A stretch of 34,896 bases of DNA. Origin: an uncultured Clostridia bacterium. GTDB lineage: Bacteria > Bacillota > Clostridia > TANB77 > CAG-508. Position numbers and translations under genes: made by a program. The notes beneath the pieces are model-generated. The model saw nothing but the letters and a program-made list of their open reading frames with translations. It did no database searches and was not told the origin of the DNA. The DNA is taken from contig CALXWP010000015.1 of NCBI GenBank assembly GCA_944392455.1, positions 1-34,896 of the forward strand. The letters are read 5' to 3'. Numbering within the stretch: position 1 is the stretch's first letter; each line of letters starts with the position of its first letter. Of this stretch, positions 1-6,849 are shown in pieces.

Positions 1-71
1 TATGTATAGAACAGCTAAAAGCCTTGAATTAGTAGAAGTAGAGGTTTATGGCTGTTTTATATTTTTCTCCT

Positions 72-113
72 ATCTCTTATTGCGCAAAACTTTGATTTTG
101 TGCAAATAGAGAT
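72..113. terminator. Hairpin, possible terminator
   Basis: An 18-bp inverted repeat (72-89 with 96-113) with two mismatches and one G-U pair encloses a 6-base loop. The plus-strand side is followed by ATTATTTT, and the minus-strand side by only a weak U-run. It may terminate a plus-strand gene that lies mostly outside the window. Confidence 0.35.
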
Positions 114-334
114 ATTATTTTCTGACTATCAATATACCATACTCCCTACATTTTGTAAATAGAATTATATTAAATCACTTTTTCTATTAAGTATTTTTTA
201 TAATGTTATTTTTCTTCATTTAAAATCTAACTTTATTTATATTAAATTATATATTCTAAATTTCTTATATAAAATTTTATTATCATTTTATTTGTATTAA
301 ATGTTTATCCCCTTCTTTTCTCTCTTAATTTATT

Positions 335-363
335 TTGAAAAATTATGTTAATTGTGATATAAT
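335..363 (+). promoter_or_regulatory. Sigma-A-type promoter
   Basis: TTGAAA at 335-340, an exact 17-base spacer and TATAAT at 358-363. It lies about 85 bases upstream of the ATG at 447. The 14 bases TTGTGATATAATAT (352-365) recur exactly in the promoter of the isolated plus-strand gene at 30454. Confidence 0.75.
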
Positions 364-446
364 ATATTGTATATAGTCATAGAACTATATTGTAACTGAT
401 AATGAGGTATATAATGCCTCTACACTATTTTATGAGGAGAGATATT

Positions 447-869
447 ATGCCAAAAAAAGCAGAACTAACTTTTGATCGGAACTCTTTAAGCCTTCCACTT
501 AAAAGAGTGGTAAAGGACAATGTCAGATGGATACCTTCTATTGCAGAAGCCTATCCAGAACTTACCGGGTATACATTATATAACAACCCAGAACATAACT
601 GGACACAGCTCATCTTTGACAAAGGATATAATTTGAAATGGCCTTTGCCTGCTGACAAGGATAAAACACCTTTTACTGAAAATATGAAAAAAAGATTAGA
701 AACAGTGCTGGCAAAATACATGGATCAGATATCCATCATCGAGGATTCAAATGGAGTTCGATATGCAATTATGGGAACTCCCATGGATGCAATCGTCATA
801 TGCCATATTGTAGATGATGTGATCAAATCATCATCTGGCATTCATATTTGCATTAACTGTGGGATGTAA
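447..869 (+). CDS. Isolated 140-residue protein, unknown function
   Basis: I do not recognise a family. The chosen start (MPKKAELTF) has GAGGAGA 6 bases upstream; an in-frame ATG at 402 lacks an SD and falls in the leader. The protein is soluble with no signal peptide or membrane segment. It has a basic, Trp/Pro-containing first half (RWIPSIAEAYPELTGY, NLKWPLPADKD) and ends in HICINCGM, which carries two cysteines. Codon use is unlike the neighbours: it contains CGG, GGG, ACC and GTG codons that the AT-rich core genes avoid. It stands alone with a private promoter (335-363) and terminator (909-950), convergent with rho. I infer horizontal acquisition as a single-gene cassette. That the gene is real is likely; what it does is unknown. 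Confidence 0.7.
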   Translation: MPKKAELTFDRNSLSLPLKRVVKDNVRWIPSIAEAYPELTGYTLYNNPEHNWTQLIFDKGYNLKWPLPADKDKTPFTENMKKRLETVLAKYMDQISIIEDSNGVRYAIMGTPMDAIVICHIVDDVIKSSSGIHICINCGM

Positions 870-908
870 GTTTATATAATTGCTCATGTCCAAAGCTCAA
901 TTCTGTTT

Positions 909-950
909 ATCCGGATTCCTGCAATGCAGGAACCGGATCTCTTCTTTTAT
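909..950 (+). terminator. Rho-independent terminator
   Basis: ATCCGG-A-TTCCTGC pairs with GCAGGAACCGGAT across an AAT loop (13 pairs, one bulged A), followed by CTCTTCTTTTATTT. It is the GC-richest hairpin in this part of the window and closes the gene at 447-869. Confidence 0.8.
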
Positions 951-988
951 TTATGAAATTTAAACAGATAAAATAATATGATATATAA

Positions 989-1030
989 AAAATAGAAGAA
1001 AATATATTACATATACTTTCCTCTATTTTT
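989..1030 (-). terminator. Terminator of rho
   Basis: Read on the minus strand, AAAATAGAGGAAAGTATAT pairs with ATATATTTTCTTCTATTTT across a GTA loop with two G-U pairs, and runs into a U-tract. It lies just past the rho stop codon. Confidence 0.7.
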
Positions 1031-1038
1031 ATCTATTT

Positions 1039-2382
1039 TTACATATTTAAAAAGTTAGAAATTCTATTTAAAAATTCTTCATTATTCTTAGTAGCCACCA
1101 TTTGCTCAATTAATTGTTCAGTAACTTCTAATACAGATTTTGTTGACATGGCTTTTCTTAAAGCAAATACAACTTCTAGTTCTTTTGGTGAAAGAAGAAG
1201 CTCTTCCCTTCTTGTACCAGATTTATTAATATCAATTGCTGGGAATATTCTTTTTTCTGAAAGACCTCTATCTAGATGAACTTCCATATTCCCTGTGCCT
1301 TTGAATTCTTCAAATATTACATCATCCATTCTACTTCCTGTTTCTATTAATGCAGTTGCTAAAATAGTCAAGCTTCCACCATTTTCAATATTTCTTGCGG
1401 CACCAAAGAATTTTTTTGGTTTATGTAATGCACTTGGATCTAAACCACCTGATAAAGTTCTTCCAGATGATGGCATAACCAAATTATATGCTCTCGCAAG
1501 TCTTGTAATACTATCAAGTAATATAACTACATCTTTATTTTGTTCTGTTAGTCTTTTAGCTCTTTCTAATACCATTTCAGCAACTTTAACATGATGTTCA
1601 GGTAATTCATCAAATGTAGAATATATTACGTCTCCTTTTATTGATCTACGCATATCAGTTACTTCTTCCGGTCTTTCATCAATTAAAAGAACAATTAGTT
1701 CAATTTCTGGATTATTAATAGATATTGAATTTGCAATTTTCTTTAATAAAGTGGTTTTTCCAACTTTAGGAGGAGCAACAATCATTCCTCTTTGTCCTTT
1801 ACCAATAGGTGACATTAAATCAATAATTCTCATTGCATATTCATCAGAAGCTGTTTCTAGATGAACTCTTTCATTAGGATGAATAGGTGTTAGATCATCA
1901 AATTTTCTTCTTTTATATGCCATTTCTGGAGCTTCATCATTAACTTCACCTACATATATAAGTGCTGGAAATTTTTCTCCTTCTTTTGGCATTCTTGCAA
2001 TACCTTTTACTTTATCTCCTTTATCTAATCTAAATCTTCTAATTTGAACAGGAGAAATATATACATCTTTAGATGTTGATAAATAATTTTCTCCTCTTAA
2101 AAATCCATATCCATCGGGAAGTACTTCTAATACTCCTTCAACAATTTTATCATCCTCATTTGTTAGTTTATATCCACCTGAAGAGTTATCGTGATTACTA
2201 GAAGTATCTAATTCTTCAATATTTTCGTTATTTTCTTCTAAAGAATTATTAGAATTCTTATTAATACCGTTATCTGATAAAATTCTAATCAATTCATCTT
2301 TTTTTAATTTTGATACATTTTTTGCACCTTTTTCTCTTGCCATTTGGCGTAATTCTACTAAAGTATAGTTTTCTAAATCCAT
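1039..2382 (-). CDS. rho: Transcription termination factor Rho
   Basis: Rho is a hexameric RNA-dependent ATPase that moves along nascent RNA and releases RNA polymerase. All domains are visible: a Rho_N helical domain (about residues 1-37, [15 protein letters not shown]), a short Asn/Glu/Ser-rich linker (about 40-75), a cold-shock-type RNA-binding domain (about 80-145, [15 protein letters not shown]), the Walker A motif APPKVGKTT (203-211) and Walker B VVILLDS (285-291), followed by the [10 protein letters not shown] segment. At 447 residues it is close to the usual length. ATG is preceded by AGGGGG. The gene has its own terminator and is separated from divIC by a terminator at 2568-2590, so it is probably transcribed alone. 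Confidence 0.97.
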   Translation of the reverse strand: MDLENYTLVELRQMAREKGAKNVSKLKKDELIRILSDNGINKNSNNSLEENNENIEELDTSSNHDNSSGGYKLTNEDDKIVEGVLEVLPDGYGFLRGENYLSTSKDVYISPVQIRRFRLDKGDKVKGIARMPKEGEKFPALIYVGEVNDEAPEMAYKRRKFDDLTPIHPNERVHLETASDEYAMRIIDLMSPIGKGQRGMIVAPPKVGKTTLLKKIANSISINNPEIELIVLLIDERPEEVTDMRRSIKGDVIYSTFDELPEHHVKVAEMVLERAKRLTEQNKDVVILLDSITRLARAYNLVMPSSGRTLSGGLDPSALHKPKKFFGAARNIENGGSLTILATALIETGSRMDDVIFEEFKGTGNMEVHLDRGLSEKRIFPAIDINKSGTRREELLLSPKELEVVFALRKAMSTKSVLEVTEQLIEQMVATKNNEEFLNRISNFLNM

Positions 2383-2483
2383 ATTAGACCCCCTATAATT
2401 ATTATTTATAAAATTATTTTAATTATTTTATTTTTATAGTTTGGTATTTTTATTTATTATTTTTATATATAAATTAAGTAATA

Positions 2484-2527
2484 TAATTGGTATATTTAAT
2501 TGATACATTTAATTGGTTATATAATTG
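2484..2527. repeat. Four phased TAATTG repeats upstream of rho
   Basis: TAATTG occurs at 2484, 2497, 2510 and 2522 (CAATTA on the coding strand), so the spacing is 13, 13 and 12 bases with similar flanks. It lies between the divIC operon terminator and rho, about 100 bases upstream of the rho start. It could be an operator array or just low-complexity AT sequence. Confidence 0.35.
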
Positions 2528-2567
2528 GATAATTAAGAAATAAATAAAATTGAAAAAAATAAATTAT

Positions 2568-2590
2568 GAGGCATAATATAAATATGCCCC
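2568..2590 (-). terminator. Terminator of yabP-yabQ-divIC operon
   Basis: On the minus strand GGGGCATA pairs with TATGCCTC (one G-U pair) around a 7-base loop, followed by a TTTATTTTTTT stretch. It sits 10 bases beyond the divIC stop. Confidence 0.65.
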
Positions 2591-2599
2591 TAATATATT

Positions 2600-2881
2600 C
2601 TAGTTTTCGACATCAATATATACTCTTTCATTAGGATAATACATGTCTAATTTTTCACGAGCAATTTGCTCTATATATTCATCTGAGTTTATATTATCTT
2701 TCATTTCTTGAAGTTCTTGATTTTCTTCTTGTGCTATTTCAATATCATCATTATATGAATCTTTCATATTTGCATAAGAATTTAATGTTCTCTGTTGAGA
2801 AATCAAAGTATATATAAAATATATTAAAAATGCTATTATTAATAATTTTTTAAATAAGTTTTTTCTTTTTATATTTTTCAT
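2600..2881 (-). CDS. divIC: Septum formation initiator, DivIC/FtsB family
   Basis: A bitopic cell-division protein of the FtsB/DivIC family, which acts in the septal FtsL-DivIB complex. A basic cytoplasmic start (MKNIKRKNLFKK) leads into one membrane segment (about residues 12-28, LLIIAFLIYFIYTLI). An extracellular coiled coil follows (about 35-65, rich in Gln, Glu and Asn), then the family's C-terminal signature EYIEQIAREKLDMYYPNE. The length of 93 is normal. It is the last gene after yabP and yabQ, the same order as in Bacillus subtilis (yabP-yabQ-divIC), which makes the assignment firm despite low sequence complexity. Confidence 0.88.
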   Translation of the reverse strand: MKNIKRKNLFKKLLIIAFLIYFIYTLISQQRTLNSYANMKDSYNDDIEIAQEENQELQEMKDNINSDEYIEQIAREKLDMYYPNERVYIDVEN

Positions 2882-2944
2882 ATGTATATATCACTCCAGA
2901 ATTAATCTATTTATATTTTTCTACATTTTTCCAAAAAATCCTTC

Positions 2945-3430
2945 TTATTTATTAAAATTTGTTATATTTTTTGCGTTTTTTCTATTTTTTAAACTATTTT
3001 TTATATTAATTTTTAATTTTTGACTAATTTTTTTATTGAAAATTTTTCTAATATTATGAACTAATTTTTTTATTTTATTAATCAAAACTTTAAAGATATT
3101 TATTATTGGGTTAATAATTATCTTTTTTAAAAAAAGAATTACTTTAGTAGAAAATAATATAAAATATTTGCTTAAAGTAAAAAGGTATATAATTATTCCT
3201 AGAATAATACCAAAAAACATATATGCTCGTATTTCACCATTATTAATTATAAATATACTAATCAATAGAATTATTGCAGAAATTAATAAAAATAAAATAT
3301 CATGCACATATGTTATAAAATCTGAGGTTTTAAAACATTTTCTAAAGATTCTAAATATATCAAATAATATTCCTATTATTCCACCTATAAGTATAAAATA
3401 CAAAAATTTAGATATTTCAGCCAATATCAA
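2945..3430 (-). CDS. yabQ: Spore cortex biosynthesis protein YabQ
   Basis: YabQ is a mother-cell membrane protein needed for the spore cortex. The first 95 or so residues form three to four membrane segments and include the typical DILFLLISAIIL and EIRAYMFFGIILG segments. The C-terminal third is a Lys/Asn-rich cytoplasmic tail (KKIIINPIINIFKVLINKIKK). The length of 161 fits the family. It lies between yabP and divIC, 19 bases after yabP. Its presence implies that the organism forms endospores; in known spore formers the pair is driven by mother-cell sigma factors. Confidence 0.85.
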   Translation of the reverse strand: MILAEISKFLYFILIGGIIGILFDIFRIFRKCFKTSDFITYVHDILFLLISAIILLISIFIINNGEIRAYMFFGIILGIIIYLFTLSKYFILFSTKVILFLKKIIINPIINIFKVLINKIKKLVHNIRKIFNKKISQKLKINIKNSLKNRKNAKNITNFNK

Positions 3431-3449
3431 ATTATAACTCCCCTTTTCC

Positions 3450-3761
3450 CTATCTAAATAATTTATTTAAAAATCCACTACTATTTTTTCTTTCAGATTC
3501 TTTTTCACTATATCCCAAATTATATATCTCACCATCTATTATGACTTCAGTTGTATCTAAACTTAATTTATTTATTCTTAAATTTTCACCCTTTACTGTT
3601 AATAAACCTAATTCTGTTTCTAAAATCACTATCTGATCATCAAAACTTAGTACATCTAAAACACCAGATATACTTAGTTTTTCCCTATTTTCTAACACTA
3701 TATTTTGAATAACATTTGTATTTTGAGAAATATTATTATTCTTTCTTTCATCAATAGTCAT
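3450..3761 (-). CDS. yabP: Sporulation protein YabP
   Basis: A small YabP/YqfC-family protein required for cortex formation. The recognisable part runs from ENREKLSISGVLDVLSFDDQ to LGLLTVKGENLRINKLSLDT and GEIYNLGYSE. This is a beta-rich core, and the Ser/Asn-rich C-terminus ends in LNKLFR. I chose the start MTIDERKNN because GGAGGAGA lies just upstream; an in-frame ATG 48 bases earlier has no SD and would lie in the promoter region. At 103 residues it matches the family. It is the first gene of yabP-yabQ-divIC and is divergent from the vanY-like gene. Confidence 0.85.
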   Translation of the reverse strand: MTIDERKNNNISQNTNVIQNIVLENREKLSISGVLDVLSFDDQIVILETELGLLTVKGENLRINKLSLDTTEVIIDGEIYNLGYSEKESERKNSSGFLNKLFR

Positions 3762-3833
3762 TTTATCTCCTCCATTATAAATATAATTTCTATAAAATAT
3801 TATATTCACAACTTGTCTTTTTAGAACTTAAAA

Positions 3834-3862
3834 TTGTTAAAAATACTGAAATATGATATAAT
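3834..3862 (+). promoter_or_regulatory. Sigma-A-type promoter of vanY-like gene
   Basis: TTGTTA at 3834-3839, a 17-base spacer and TATAAT at 3857-3862, 31 bases before the ATG. It is divergent from yabP, whose start is only about 70 bases away. Confidence 0.72.
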
Positions 3863-3893
3863 TAACTTATCTTATAGAAAGGGAGGAAGATTT

Positions 3894-4442
3894 ATGAATA
3901 TAAATCTACTTCAGATTGTCAACCGGATGAACCTCTTAAGTGATGACTTTGTGCCAGAAGGATTAAAAACAATTTGCAATCGTGAAGGCGATATTGTATA
4001 TGTTCCACCTATGGTGTGGGATTCCTTTAACGCAATGATTCATGAAGGAGTGTTCTACAGTCAGTATCTTGATCTTACATCTGGATACAGGAGTTATCAG
4101 AGGCAGCAAGAACTTTTCAGTGAATCTGTCCGTGAAATCGGAGAAGAAGAAACATTGAAACGTGTTGCCTTTCCTGGAGCTTCTGAACATCAGTTAGGTC
4201 TCGGTATTGACATTTCGAACTTTTCCTCAGATGGAAAAATGAGAGACGATGAGGATAGATTTAAATGGGTACATGAAAACTGTGCCCGATTTGGTTTCAT
4301 AATCCGGTACAAAAAAGAATACCAAGCTATCACTGGCGTGATGGATGAACCTTGGCATTTACGGTACGTCGGAGAAGTGGCACCAAAAATCGAATCACTT
4401 GGTCTTCCTCTTGAGGAAATCGTAAGAAGACAATTAGTATAA
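3894..4442 (+). CDS. D-alanyl-D-alanine carboxypeptidase, VanY family
   Basis: A zinc peptidase of the VanY/peptidase M15B type, which removes the terminal D-Ala from peptidoglycan precursors or stem peptides. Metal and catalytic motifs are present: SGYRSYQRQQELF, SEHQLGLGID (the SxHxxGxxxD zinc motif) and EPWHLRYVG (catalytic Glu and third zinc ligand). There is no clear signal peptide, so a cytoplasmic VanXY/VanY-like role is possible. The start is placed at MNINLLQ because GGGAGGAAGA lies 3 bases upstream. It is less AT-rich than its neighbours and uses CGG for Arg, including at the conserved Arg of HLRYVG. It is a monocistronic unit with private promoter and terminator next to the sporulation operon. 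I infer a transferred cassette; no vanRS or other van genes are visible nearby. Confidence 0.88.
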   Translation: MNINLLQIVNRMNLLSDDFVPEGLKTICNREGDIVYVPPMVWDSFNAMIHEGVFYSQYLDLTSGYRSYQRQQELFSESVREIGEEETLKRVAFPGASEHQLGLGIDISNFSSDGKMRDDEDRFKWVHENCARFGFIIRYKKEYQAITGVMDEPWHLRYVGEVAPKIESLGLPLEEIVRRQLV

Positions 4443-4448
4443 GAAAAA

Positions 4449-4480
4449 GGGCACTGTGTTCTTCACAGTGCCCCACTTTT
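4449..4480 (+). terminator. Rho-independent terminator of vanY-like gene
   Basis: GGGCACTGTG pairs perfectly with CACAGTGCCC around a TTCTT loop, followed by CACTTTTATTT. This strong GC-rich stem starts 7 bases after the stop codon. Confidence 0.92.
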
Positions 4481-4519
4481 ATTTATGTTTGATTTTATTT
4501 AATTATTTATATAATTATA

Positions 4520-5524
4520 TTAACTTTGATGTTCTTTATTTATCTTTACACAATCTAAAACATCATTTACCATATCTATTTTTCCTCCAGACAATACTTG
4601 AACAATATCGAAACCAGGTCTTCTATTTCCTTCGATTATGATTGGTCCGTTTTCAGATATAGCTACATCCCATCCTACAACTAAAATTTTATCACTTTCA
4701 AGACTTGCCTTTAATACCATTTTTTTTGCTTCTTCAAAACATGGTATTTGAAATCCATCAAATTTTATATGTGTTAAAGGGTGCTGTGTAAATTCATTAA
4801 GATCCTTATCAATAGCATTTCCAATTAGCTTACCAGTATTTATATCAATATTTACAGCCATTCCTTGAGCGTGGAAATTATCTATAGAATTAATACCATT
4901 CCCAACTCTTAATCCCATCCAAATAATTCTGGATTTACCATTATCATTAAATGTCATAATACGCATTGTATTTACACTTTTAGAGCATAATTTATTCATA
5001 TCTGGATGTTGTTTTACAAGTTCTTCTAAAAATATTCTATTTTTTATTGCATTTTCAAAATACTCTTTTTTATCTTTAATATCTTTTACATATTCTTTTT
5101 TTACATCAGCACCGCCAAGACCATCATAAGGCTTTGACATAAACACATCATGTTTATCTAAAAATTTTAAGAATTCATCATAATTTCCTTCTTTTGGAAC
5201 AATAAAATCTCGTTTAGTATATTCTTTAAAATCAGCTAAAAAATCTGGTTTTACAGTATATCTTTTCTTATATGCACTTGGCGATACTGTCTCATAAAAC
5301 TTATTTTCTGTTTTTGTACTTACATATTCTTTACGTTCTTTTTTGTTTTTGTTATATAATTTGTAATTTAAATAATCACTAAGACAAAAACCATATCTAA
5401 ATACACAATACCCTGTATCTAAAATTAGTTTTAAATAGTTTTTATTTTCCTTTTTTGCAATCTTTTTTAAATTATTTAAATATCTTTTATAATTTGCTGA
5501 AAATATATATGAATAAAATGCCAT
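4520..5524 (-). CDS. Sugar-transfer-associated ATP-grasp-type protein
   Basis: A ligase-fold protein of the type found with capsule and teichuronic-type polysaccharide genes (ATPgrasp_ST family). The first 100 residues are a Lys/Tyr-rich N-terminal region. The ATP-grasp core follows: VFMSKPYDGLGGADVKK (nucleotide-binding loop), SVNTMRIMTFND, IWMGLRVGNG and the C-terminal metal/ATP site VGWDVAISENGPIIIEGNRRPG. The reaction is not established for the family; ATP-dependent ligation of a small molecule to a carbohydrate or carboxylate is the usual inference. The ATG has no adjacent SD. GGAG (5565-5568) lies about 40 bases upstream, separated by an inverted repeat that could fold and shorten the distance. 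It is downstream of lysC on the same strand. Confidence 0.75.
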   Translation of the reverse strand: MAFYSYIFSANYKRYLNNLKKIAKKENKNYLKLILDTGYCVFRYGFCLSDYLNYKLYNKNKKERKEYVSTKTENKFYETVSPSAYKKRYTVKPDFLADFKEYTKRDFIVPKEGNYDEFLKFLDKHDVFMSKPYDGLGGADVKKEYVKDIKDKKEYFENAIKNRIFLEELVKQHPDMNKLCSKSVNTMRIMTFNDNGKSRIIWMGLRVGNGINSIDNFHAQGMAVNIDINTGKLIGNAIDKDLNEFTQHPLTHIKFDGFQIPCFEEAKKMVLKASLESDKILVVGWDVAISENGPIIIEGNRRPGFDIVQVLSGGKIDMVNDVLDCVKINKEHQS

Positions 5525-5533
5525 TTTTCATTT

Positions 5534-5562
5534 ACTTAAGTAATAAAATTCTTATCTTAAGT
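5534..5562 (-). promoter_or_regulatory. Hairpin between SD and start codon
   Basis: ACTTAAG (5534-5540) is the perfect inverse of CTTAAGT (5556-5562), with further A-U pairing inside. On the minus strand it lies directly after AAAGGAGAA and before AAATGAAAAATGGC, so folding would bring the SD next to the start of the ATP-grasp gene. The mRNA could therefore be translated only when this stem forms. Confidence 0.45.
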
Positions 5563-5584
5563 TTCTCCTTTCGTTATTTTAAAT

Positions 5585-6766
5585 TTATTTAATTATTTCA
5601 TGATGTAATTGTTCTAATAATTTGTTATTGATTTTTTCCTTTGTCATAATAGATAATTTACATTCTTCTAATTGTATTGAAAAAATATCTATAGAGTTCA
5701 TATCAAATATTTTTATTGTTTTGCTCATTATATCTTTGTTATTCATTATTCCATATCCAACAAGTGATACTCTAGAAATATTAGTAAATGATGAACTATA
5801 TTTTGACAATTCATTTTCTAATAACTCCTGGAATTTTCCTAAATCAGAAGCTTTTATTGTAAATGTAACATTAAAACTATTAGTACTATTATTTAATATA
5901 TTTGAAGGTATAATATCATGTTTTAATAGTAAAAAGTATACTTCATTAAATATATCTTGATTATAATTATCATATTTTAATGTAATCAAAAATAAATTAT
6001 CATTTTTTACAATACTTTTAACCGCACTTTCTTCTATTTTGTCATTTATTTGTGTGCCAACATTATTATTAAATGTAGAACCAGTCTCGATTAAGACACC
6101 ATATTTTTCTGCTATTTCCACACATCGATTATGAAGGACTTTTGCTCCTTCATTAGATAAATCAAGCATTTCTGTATATGATAATTCTGTTATTTTTTTA
6201 GCATCAGGTATTTTATTCGGATCTGTTGAATAAACACCATCAACATCAGAAAATATATAACAATGATCGGCATTCATTGCTGCTGCTAATGCTACTGCAG
6301 TTGTATCAGACCCGCCTCTTCCAAGTGTTGAAATATCTTTATTATCATTTATTCCTTGGAATCCTGCAACTACTACTATTTTTCCACTATCTAGTTCTTT
6401 ATTTATTCTTTCTGTATTTATATACTCAATTTTTGCCTCTTCATTAGTATTAGATGTATATATTCCTGCTTGCCATCCAGTTAAAGAAATTGCACTATAT
6501 CCCAATCTATTTAAGAGTATAGCAAGTTTAGAACTAGACATTTGTTCTCCTGTACTTAAAAGTACATCCATTTCCCTTTTATCAGGTTCATAAGATAATT
6601 CTTTTGCCTCTTTAATTAAGTTATCTGTTGTTTTTCCTTGAGCTGAAACAACAACAATTACTTTGTTTCCTTTATTATAAAAATCAATAATTTTGTTTGC
6701 GACAATATTTAATTTTATATTGTCTGCAGTAGAACTTCCTCCAAATTTTAAGACTATAGTTTCCAT
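5585..6766 (-). CDS. lysC: Aspartate kinase
   Basis: Aspartate kinase phosphorylates L-aspartate in the first step toward lysine, methionine, threonine and diaminopimelate (needed for cell wall and spore dipicolinate). The kinase domain covers about residues 1-245: KFGGSS near the N-terminus, VVVVSAQGKTTDNL, the GWQAGIYT segment, GRGGSDTTAVALAA and SDVDGVYSTDPN. Two C-terminal ACT domains (about 255-393) should bind an allosteric amino acid; they are more divergent (NVTFTIKASDLGKF, VSLVGYGIMNNKDI). At 393 residues it is a monofunctional enzyme without a homoserine dehydrogenase part. The ATG has AAAGGAC upstream. It stands alone between prfB and the ATP-grasp gene. Confidence 0.95.
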   Translation of the reverse strand: METIVLKFGGSSTADNIKLNIVANKIIDFYNKGNKVIVVVSAQGKTTDNLIKEAKELSYEPDKREMDVLLSTGEQMSSSKLAILLNRLGYSAISLTGWQAGIYTSNTNEEAKIEYINTERINKELDSGKIVVVAGFQGINDNKDISTLGRGGSDTTAVALAAAMNADHCYIFSDVDGVYSTDPNKIPDAKKITELSYTEMLDLSNEGAKVLHNRCVEIAEKYGVLIETGSTFNNNVGTQINDKIEESAVKSIVKNDNLFLITLKYDNYNQDIFNEVYFLLLKHDIIPSNILNNSTNSFNVTFTIKASDLGKFQELLENELSKYSSSFTNISRVSLVGYGIMNNKDIMSKTIKIFDMNSIDIFSIQLEECKLSIMTKEKINNKLLEQLHHEIIK

Positions 6767-6796
6767 TATTAAACAGTCCTTTATTATAAATGTACA

Positions 6797-6824
6797 AGGC
6801 TAAAAATATATTTATATTTTGCCT
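6797..6824 (-). terminator. Weak hairpin between prfB and lysC
   Basis: AGGC...GCCT closes an A/U-rich stem with small bulges, in the 83 bases between the prfB stop and the lysC start region. The following U-run is poor, so it may be an attenuating or RNA-processing hairpin rather than a terminator. Confidence 0.3.
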
Positions 6825-6849
6825 ATAATATATTTTATTTATGTTTTAA

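Larger units (their letters stand above)
1..446. other. AT-rich intergenic region at left edge
   Basis: No gene of its own is convincing here. An open plus-strand frame enters at or before base 2 and stops at TAG 107-109; its last 35 or so residues match nothing I recognise, so it could be the tail of a gene cut by the window edge or chance. It overlaps a hairpin at 72-113. The rest is A/T-rich sequence, ending in the promoter at 335-363 and the leader of the gene that starts at 447. That leader contains a short stem (GAGGTAT...ATGCCTC, about 402-418). Confidence 0.5.

Noticed and set aside
2..109. Transposase C-terminal fragment at the left edge
   Set aside because: The 35-residue frame looks faintly like an insertion-sequence end but has no family motif, and there is no terminal repeat.
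402..418. Leader stem of the first gene as a riboswitch
   Set aside because: Only 7 pairs with one wobble, and no known aptamer motif.
402..446. Earlier in-frame ATG (402) for the first gene
   Set aside because: No SD before it and it falls in a leader hairpin; GAGGAGA lies 6 bases before the ATG at 447.
1295..1594. Long plus-strand open frames opposite rho, prfB, uvrA and other genes
   Set aside because: They lie antisense to well-supported genes, lack SD sites and have Ser/Ile/Leu-rich compositions typical of reverse-strand A/T-rich DNA.
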